From Alphaproteobacteria bacterium (GTDB lineage Bacteria > Pseudomonadota > Alphaproteobacteria > Acetobacterales > Acetobacteraceae), in NCBI GenBank assembly GCA_026225015.1, contig JAMFRY010000144.1:1-6632 (forward strand): 6,632 nucleotides of DNA, given 5' to 3'. Shown piece by piece: positions 1-4,289 of this stretch (within the stretch, counting starts at the first letter, position 1; the number at the start of each line of letters is the position of its first letter). A program made the position numbers and the translations under genes. Under the pieces are notes generated by a model. The model saw only the letters and a list, made by a program, of their open reading frames with translations. It searched no databases and was not told where the DNA came from.

Positions 1-259
1 GCAACTGGCTCTGCAGCTCGCTCATAGAGACGGGCACGGCGTCGAGACTGACGGTGCCGTCGTCCTGCACCGAGATGACCTTGGTCTTCGGCTGGCTGAG
101 TGACTGGCTGGCGCTGGCGGTCGGCAGTGCGACCTTGATGCCCTGCACCGCCGCCGTGGTCATGATGATGAAAATGATCAGCAGCACATAGGCAAGATCA
201 AGCATCGGGGTGATGTTGATGTCGTCATACGGCTTGTTGCCTTGGGGTTGCAGTTGCAT
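1..259 (-). CDS. exbD: ExbD/TolR-family biopolymer transport protein (3' end outside window)
   Basis: The first 86 residues are visible; the C-terminal part lies beyond the left edge. A short cytoplasmic N-terminus carries INITPMLD (residues 14-21) and is followed by one membrane segment, about 21-38 (LDLAYVLLIIFIIM). This is the ExbD/TolR hallmark, and Asp21 matches the single intramembrane Asp that carries protons in this family. A periplasmic stretch begins after VALPTA (43-48) with the usual small domain (KVISVQDDGTVSLD). In known systems ExbD pairs with a pentameric ExbB and couples proton flow to a TonB-type or TolA-type partner. The ATG lies 5 bases after the stop of the ExbB-like gene. 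A weak ribosome site, AAAGGG, stands 9 bases upstream inside the last codons of that gene, so the two are almost certainly co-transcribed and perhaps translationally coupled. The family call is firm; the partner energised is inferred from the neighbours. Confidence 0.93.
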   Translation of the reverse strand, partial: MQLQPQGNKPYDDINITPMLDLAYVLLIIFIIMTTAAVQGIKVALPTASASQSLSQPKTKVISVQDDGTVSLDAVPVSMSELQSQL

Positions 260-264
260 GGTGT

Positions 265-2199
265 TTAACCCTTTGCGTGGGGTAGGATGGCGACGGTGTG
301 CGGGCTGTAAACTTCCGCCATCCGCGTCTCCAACTCATCGACGAACACCTGCATGTCGGCGATGCCGTTACCGATGCGGGAGTTCAGATAGTTGTAGCCA
401 AACAGCGAGGGAATCGCGACGATCAGGCCCGCCACGGTGGCCACCAGCGCGGCCGAAATGCCAGGCGCGATAGCGTTGATGTTGACATTGCCGGAGGCGG
501 CGATGGAAGCGAACGTGATCATCACGCCTAGCACGGTGCCAAGCAGGCCGAGAAACGGGCCGCCGGCTATGGCGATCGTCAACAGCACCATTGAGCGGTT
601 CAGCTTCTGGGTCTGCCGCACCAGCGCGCCATCCAGCGATGAGCGGATGGCCGCGATGGATTGCGCGGAAAGCTGGCGGGCGCCCTCCTCCTCGGCGAAG
701 CGCCTGGAGATTTCCTGCGCGCTGATCTTATAGATTCCGTAGAGCGGCGAGGCATCGACAACCTTCTGTTTGCCGTTCGGCTCCGGCAGCCGGGTAAGAT
801 CGATGCCCTGGTTGCGATACTGCTCCAGGAACAGATCGTTGCCTTTGAGCGCGCGGCCGACATAGGAGATTTTATCGGCCATCACGATCCAACTGGTGAA
901 CGCCATGAGCACGAGAATGCCGATGATGACCCAGCCATCGGGGGTAACCGAGCTGATAATGACCGCGAAGGTGCCGGAGAAAAAGCTCGCCGGCTTCTCT
1001 TCGGCGCCGTAGCCGAGCAGCTTGCCGGCCAACGGGTTGTTGCCCTGGCCAAGGGCGGCGAATTTGATGAAGCCGACGCTGCGCGCGATGTTGGAGATTT
1101 CCAACTCATCGACGCTGCCGATAAAGCCAGTGGTGGGAGCGGCGGCAGGTGTTGCGGGGACCTGCGCGGCAGGCGCCGCCGGGCTGGGCGCCGCCGGACT
1201 GGCCGGTGTTGCGGGTGTTGCTGCCGGCGGCGTTGCGGCTGGTATCGTGCCCGTTGTCGCATCGCCGCCCAGATAGGCCACGGTGTTCAAGGCCGGCAGC
1301 CCGGCGGCCAGCGTGCCATAAGCGAGGCCGTCGACATAGAGCGTGATGTTGCTTGCCGTCGTCACCACGGTAAGGCTGTGCCAGCTGGCGGCGGTAATGG
1401 CGGCGCCCGTGCTGCTGCGCTGCGTGCCGGATGCATTGGTGAGCGCCACGAAGGGCAGGCCGTTATCGATGCCGATCTGCACCGTGTTGTTCCCATCCGT
1501 TCGGCCGTAGAGGATCGCGCCCGGCTGCAGCGCGGTTTCGTTGAACCAGATCGACCAGGTCGCCGGCTGGCCGGCGGTCCAGGCGAGCGATGGCGATGCC
1601 GGCAATTGGATGGGGCTCTGCCCGTTCAGCCGCTCGCCCGGGCCGATCAGCGCGAAATCATCGGCTTGGCCCGAGGTGAGCGCATTGTTGGCATTGCTGG
1701 TGAAATCCTTCGGCGGCGCATTATTTTCGCCGAAATGATACACTGCCACCATGTTGGAATCGTAGGTGCCCTTGGCGTCATCGACCGCGGTCGCTTTCGG
1801 ATTGCCGTAATACAGAAAGAAGCTGGTCTGCGCTTCGGGATTTACACTCGGTACGCTCACCCAGATGAACGCCTGGCCCAGCAGATGGTCGTATTTTTCG
1901 AAGTGATAAGCGAGCGGCGTTTTGTCGTCGGCGGCGATGAAGCGAATATCGCTGCCGTCGGGATTGGCGGAATCGAAGGTGAAGTTGCTGACATCGAGCC
2001 GGATCAATACCGGCGTGGTGCCGATCGGATCCGAAATATCGCCGCCGGTGCTGCTGGTATCGATCGTGATGGCCTTGCGGGCGGACCAGTCGCTGTTCCA
2101 CCAGGAGGCCTGGGCGGTGGCCGGTTTCAGCGTAAGGACCGCGATGGCGCCGAGCATGATCGTGATTAGGATTTTACGCGCAGGTGGTCGCTTGCTCAT
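265..2199 (-). CDS. DUF2341/LamG-like periplasmic region fused to a MotA/TolQ/ExbB proton channel
   Basis: The 644-residue product has parts in this order. Residues 1-31 are a Sec signal peptide (basic start, hydrophobic core, AQA cleavage site). Residues 32 to about 150 resemble DUF2341: WWNSDWSARKAITID, then TPLAYHFEKYD, then SFFLYYGNPKA. Residues 150-380 look like a LamG/concanavalin-type jelly roll (VAVYHFGE, LTVVTTASNITLYVDG, IGSVDELEISN), interrupted by an Ala/Pro-rich loop. TM1 is about 419-441, followed by a cytoplasmic loop of about 90 residues. TM2 (about 536-567) holds the GLLGTVLG signature and TM3 (about 580-605) ALVATVAGLIVAIPSLFGYN. Thr555 and Thr588 sit where ExbB has its channel threonines. 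The topology (N-terminus out, TM1, large inner loop, TM2, TM3, inner tail) matches ExbB, but the periplasmic part is greatly enlarged. I chose ATG 2199 because it gives a clean signal peptide and has GGAGG just upstream. An in-frame ATG at 2247 overlaps the TpsB stop and is the alternative. The channel is probably the motor for the adjacent secretion pair; what the lectin-like region binds is unknown. Confidence 0.9.
   Translation of the reverse strand: MSKRPPARKILITIMLGAIAVLTLKPATAQASWWNSDWSARKAITIDTSSTGGDISDPIGTTPVLIRLDVSNFTFDSANPDGSDIRFIAADDKTPLAYHFEKYDHLLGQAFIWVSVPSVNPEAQTSFFLYYGNPKATAVDDAKGTYDSNMVAVYHFGENNAPPKDFTSNANNALTSGQADDFALIGPGERLNGQSPIQLPASPSLAWTAGQPATWSIWFNETALQPGAILYGRTDGNNTVQIGIDNGLPFVALTNASGTQRSSTGAAITAASWHSLTVVTTASNITLYVDGLAYGTLAAGLPALNTVAYLGGDATTGTIPAATPPAATPATPASPAAPSPAAPAAQVPATPAAAPTTGFIGSVDELEISNIARSVGFIKFAALGQGNNPLAGKLLGYGAEEKPASFFSGTFAVIISSVTPDGWVIIGILVLMAFTSWIVMADKISYVGRALKGNDLFLEQYRNQGIDLTRLPEPNGKQKVVDASPLYGIYKISAQEISRRFAEEEGARQLSAQSIAAIRSSLDGALVRQTQKLNRSMVLLTIAIAGGPFLGLLGTVLGVMITFASIAASGNVNINAIAPGISAALVATVAGLIVAIPSLFGYNYLNSRIGNGIADMQVFVDELETRMAEVYSPHTVAILPHAKG
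1129..1242 (-). repeat. Ala/Pro/Thr-rich low-complexity segment inside the ExbB-like protein
   Basis: About 38 residues made almost only of Ala, Pro and Thr, with a few Ser (short units such as PAATP, PATPA, SPAAP). It corresponds to residues 320-357 of the 644-residue product. It separates AYLGGD from FIGSVDELEIS, two strands that are near-adjacent in LamG-type jelly rolls, so it should be an extended surface loop or stalk in the periplasm. The DNA is an imperfect array of GCC/CCG/GGC-type triplets and is likely to vary in length between strains. Confidence 0.75.
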
Positions 2200-2203
2200 G
2201 GAA

Positions 2204-2208
2204 CCTCC
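2204..2208 (-). promoter_or_regulatory. Ribosome binding site deciding the start of the ExbB-like gene
   Basis: On the minus strand GGAGG is followed by four bases and then ATG at 2199. It is the clearest Shine-Dalgarno match in the window. It favours this start over the in-frame ATGs at 2247 and 2262, which have no comparable site. Confidence 0.65.
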
Positions 2209-2246
2209 AGAAAAAGTTCGCTGAAAAACTCGCTGTTTGATTTGCA

Positions 2247-3917
2247 TCAGAATTGTACCCATACCTTGAACTCCACCCGAACCTGTCCCGCCTTCGTCGC
2301 CACCGAGGTGAGCAACGGCACGGCGACATCGACCGAACCGTTCAAATGATTGATGAGCTGAATCCGGGTGCCGGCGCCGACACTGGCGAGGTTGTATTGC
2401 GGCGCAACGGTCGAAAGCTGGTTGAGGTCGATGGCCCGGCCGCCCTCGCTGAACAGAAAGAGCTGCCAGGCATTGACATCCGGGCCGAGATATTCCGCGA
2501 GCGCCGGGCTGCGCAGCTCCACCGAGCCGGCGAAGGCAATATCGCCCAGCGTCTCGGATTCAAGATAGCCGCGAACGGTATCCTGACCGCCTAAGGAAAA
2601 CTGCTCGGTGTTCACCAGCGCCTGGCCGGAAACCTGGCCTTGCGCCTTGCCATAGAGCTGAAAGCCCCGCGGCAGGTTCTGCTGCCGGGCCAGATCGCCA
2701 CGCAGATAGATGAAATTGCTTTGACTCAAAAATCGCCGGTTGTCGAACGCGGTCGTACCGGAACCGAGGCCGCGAATGCTGATCGTCGGGCCGACATCGA
2801 GCTGGGTAACGGAGCTATTGTCTTGCCAATTGGCGGTGTAGGTCGCCGTGATGGGATAGTAGGTCACGGGAGAGGCAAAACTGCCGCCGGAGGTGACATT
2901 CTGGTCGAAATGCTTGTAATCGATACCAGCACTCAAGCTATCGGAAAATCCGCTGCCGCCGGGCAGGGTGCTCAGCGCGCGTATCCCGAAAACCTGTCCA
3001 CGCCCGACCACGTTGGTGCCGCCGAGGGTGGAAACCTTGCTGTTCGAGATCAGGCCGTAAACCAGCACCGTCAACCAGTCGATATCGGTCCGCGCCTGAT
3101 AGGAACCAGAGAACACCAGCGCATCGTTCGGCCGCTGCGGCGCAACCTGGAAGCCAAGGTTGACGGTATCGCCGCGCTGCCAGAGATTGTCATACGATAG
3201 TGAACCATCGATCCGCAGCGGCGTCGTGCTCTGGCTGTAACGGTTGTCCAGAGACAGGCTGGCATGCAGCGGCAAACTGTCCTTGACGTTGAGGTCGACA
3301 TCGACGGTATGCGGCAGGTCGCCCGCCTTTAATGCCGGAATGATCTGCCGATCCGGCCATTGGTTGAGCGCAATGAGGTCATGTTTAATGCGCTTGAAGT
3401 TCGGGACCTGCCCCGGCGCCAATGACGGCGCCTGCGCTTTGATCCTGTTGAGCGAAAAATAGCGTGAGCCATTGATATGCAGGCGCCCGATCGGCGCTTC
3501 GATCACCTGCAGCAGAACAACGCCGCCCACCACATGCTGCGGCGGGATTTCCACCGCGACAGTCTCATAGCCTTTATCGGCATAGGCCTTCTGCAACGCC
3601 GCCCGCGCCGCATCCACGCTTTGCACGGTTTGGCCGGGGCCGAGATAAGGATATAAAGCGGTATCGATCTCGAGTTCGGAAAGCAGGTGACTGCCCTTGA
3701 CGGTATATCCGTTGATCATAATCGTTCCGGGCGCGCCTGGGCTTTGCAGGGCATTCGCGCCATGCGCGGCCGTAATAGCCAGCAGCGAAAATACCATGAA
3801 TGGAAGAATCGCACACCGGCTTGCCACAGCGGCGTTGCCACGCCCGTTGGAACAAGCCGAGCCTTTGCGAAAAATTTTCGCAGCGCGATTGACCTTGAAC
3901 CGAAATAGCGCCTGCAT
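2247..3917 (-). CDS. FhaC/ShlB/HecB-family two-partner secretion transporter (TpsB)
   Basis: This outer-membrane BamA/Omp85-superfamily barrel exports the partner TpsA. The product has 556 residues, the normal size for TpsB. The signal-peptide core is about 36-50 with a likely cut after ANA (56). POTRA1 runs about 65-140 (TIMINGYTVKG, then a helix, then ETVAVEIPPQHVVGG, then VVLLQVIEA). POTRA2 runs about 141-215 (PIGRLHINGSRYFSLNRI to VDVDLNVKD). The 16-strand barrel begins at about 216 and ends in Phe, as expected for BAM targeting. The L6 signature is VRGY (448-451, in SLGGQDTVRGYLE), and SVGAGTRIQ (512-520) is the conserved late barrel strand. The predicted mature part has no cysteine. It is the first gene of the minus-strand operon and lies divergent from tpsA, its obvious substrate. 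Oddities: the N-terminal region before the signal core is long (about 34 residues) and ATG 3917 has no clear ribosome site, so the true start may be downstream (a GTG at V31, for example). Only about 8 residues separate the predicted cleavage site from POTRA1, leaving little room for the plug helix known from FhaC. Confidence 0.93.
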   Translation of the reverse strand: MQALFRFKVNRAAKIFRKGSACSNGRGNAAVASRCAILPFMVFSLLAITAAHGANALQSPGAPGTIMINGYTVKGSHLLSELEIDTALYPYLGPGQTVQSVDAARAALQKAYADKGYETVAVEIPPQHVVGGVVLLQVIEAPIGRLHINGSRYFSLNRIKAQAPSLAPGQVPNFKRIKHDLIALNQWPDRQIIPALKAGDLPHTVDVDLNVKDSLPLHASLSLDNRYSQSTTPLRIDGSLSYDNLWQRGDTVNLGFQVAPQRPNDALVFSGSYQARTDIDWLTVLVYGLISNSKVSTLGGTNVVGRGQVFGIRALSTLPGGSGFSDSLSAGIDYKHFDQNVTSGGSFASPVTYYPITATYTANWQDNSSVTQLDVGPTISIRGLGSGTTAFDNRRFLSQSNFIYLRGDLARQQNLPRGFQLYGKAQGQVSGQALVNTEQFSLGGQDTVRGYLESETLGDIAFAGSVELRSPALAEYLGPDVNAWQLFLFSEGGRAIDLNQLSTVAPQYNLASVGAGTRIQLINHLNGSVDVAVPLLTSVATKAGQVRVEFKVWVQF

Positions 3918-4001
3918 GCAGTCACGCTTATTTGACTTGCGATCCCAGCGTCCAGCCGGATTCGATGACGGTTTGAAGAAAGGTTGCGCAAAGTTACACT
4001 A

Positions 4002-4031
4002 AATATAGTCTTAGCTCGCAATTAAAGCGAA
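4002..4031 (-). promoter_or_regulatory. Tentative promoter for the tpsB-exbB-exbD operon
   Basis: Read on the minus strand, TATATT (4007-4002) matches the -10 consensus at five of six positions. TTCGCT (4031-4026) stands 18 bases upstream but matches the -35 box at only three positions. A start near 3995 would give a leader of about 78 bases. The site overlaps the short inverted repeat ACTA-AATA-TAGT (3998-4009). In AT-rich DNA such matches arise by chance, so this is only a candidate. Confidence 0.2.
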
Positions 4032-4167
4032 GTAGATTTTTTCACGAAAAATTCATATTTAGATCGGATGGCCGAACTTGGATTACGGTCGGTTGTATTT
4101 TCCTCCTCATGACAAAATAAAAAAGTTTTTGTTACCCGGTTTCGGTTTGCGTCGTTGCAACGCATGA

Positions 4168-4182
4168 TGCAGTGTCACTGCA
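4168..4182. repeat. Perfect 7-1-7 palindrome, operator-like
   Basis: TGCAGTG-T-CACTGCA is an exact inverted repeat with a one-base centre. It lies about 110 bases before the chosen tpsA start. The size and tight symmetry fit a binding site for a dimeric regulator better than a terminator: there is no T run after it and the loop is too small for a good hairpin. Which protein would bind it is not known from the sequence. Confidence 0.5.
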
Positions 4183-4195
4183 CTGGTTGCTTCAT

Positions 4196-4270
4196 GTTCC
4201 GACCCAGCGTTCCGAATCCTCGACCCTCTTGGCATGATCGGCTTTCCGCGCGAATGCCGTTCGGAATCCT
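4196..4270 (+). repeat. Three short direct repeats GTTC(C/G)GA upstream of tpsA
   Basis: GTTCCGA occurs at 4196-4202 and 4209-4215, and GTTCGGA at 4259-4265. The last two are part of a longer repeat, CGTTCCGAATCCT (4208-4220) and CGTTCGGAATCCT (4258-4270), with one mismatch in 13 and exactly 50 bases from start to start. Each core is nearly symmetric (TTC-N-GAA). They could be regulator sites; if tpsA starts before 4290 they would be coding instead. Confidence 0.4.
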
Positions 4271-4289
4271 GCGGAAAAATGAATTCGCG

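Larger units (their letters stand above)
3918..4289. other. Divergent intergenic control region between tpsB and tpsA
   Basis: These 372 bases hold no gene I can support. The part from about 3985 to 4130 is clearly richer in A and T than either flank and has short A and T runs (T6 at 4037-4042, A5 at 4047-4051, A6 at 4119-4124), a texture typical of promoters and of bent or silencer-bound DNA. Small symmetric sites include TTGCGCAA at 3984-3991, CGTTGCAACG at 4153-4162 and the longer palindrome listed separately. A tandem hexamer CGGTTT occurs twice at 4137-4148. Both transcription units must start here or further upstream. No rho-independent terminator and no convincing small-RNA gene were seen. 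In the tpsA frame the right part stays open from 4113, so some of it could be coding if tpsA starts earlier. Confidence 0.7.

Noticed and set aside
661..2169. A 502-codon open frame on the plus strand opposite the ExbB-like gene
   Set aside because: Its product is Arg/Gly/Ala-rich with no recognisable domain. It mirrors a gene with clear signal peptide, domains and membrane helices, and GC-rich genes often leave such open antisense frames.
3546..3570. ETVAVE in TpsB, resembling a TonB box
   Set aside because: It lies inside POTRA1, in the position of a normal POTRA beta strand (GYETVAVEIP), not in a free N-terminal tail where a TonB box would have to be.
3973..4000. TTGAAG-16-TACACT as a plus-strand promoter for tpsA
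   Set aside because: Only four of six matches in each box and about 290 bases from the start codon; such matches are expected by chance in this AT-rich stretch.
4037..4051. TTTTTC-AC-GAAAAA inverted repeat as a possible terminator
   Set aside because: The arms are AT-only apart from one pair and the loop is two bases, so it cannot form a stable hairpin; it is better seen as part of the AT-rich promoter region.
4095..4109. AGGAGGAAAA on the minus strand, a strong ribosome-site-like motif
   Set aside because: No start codon follows at a usable distance on that strand.
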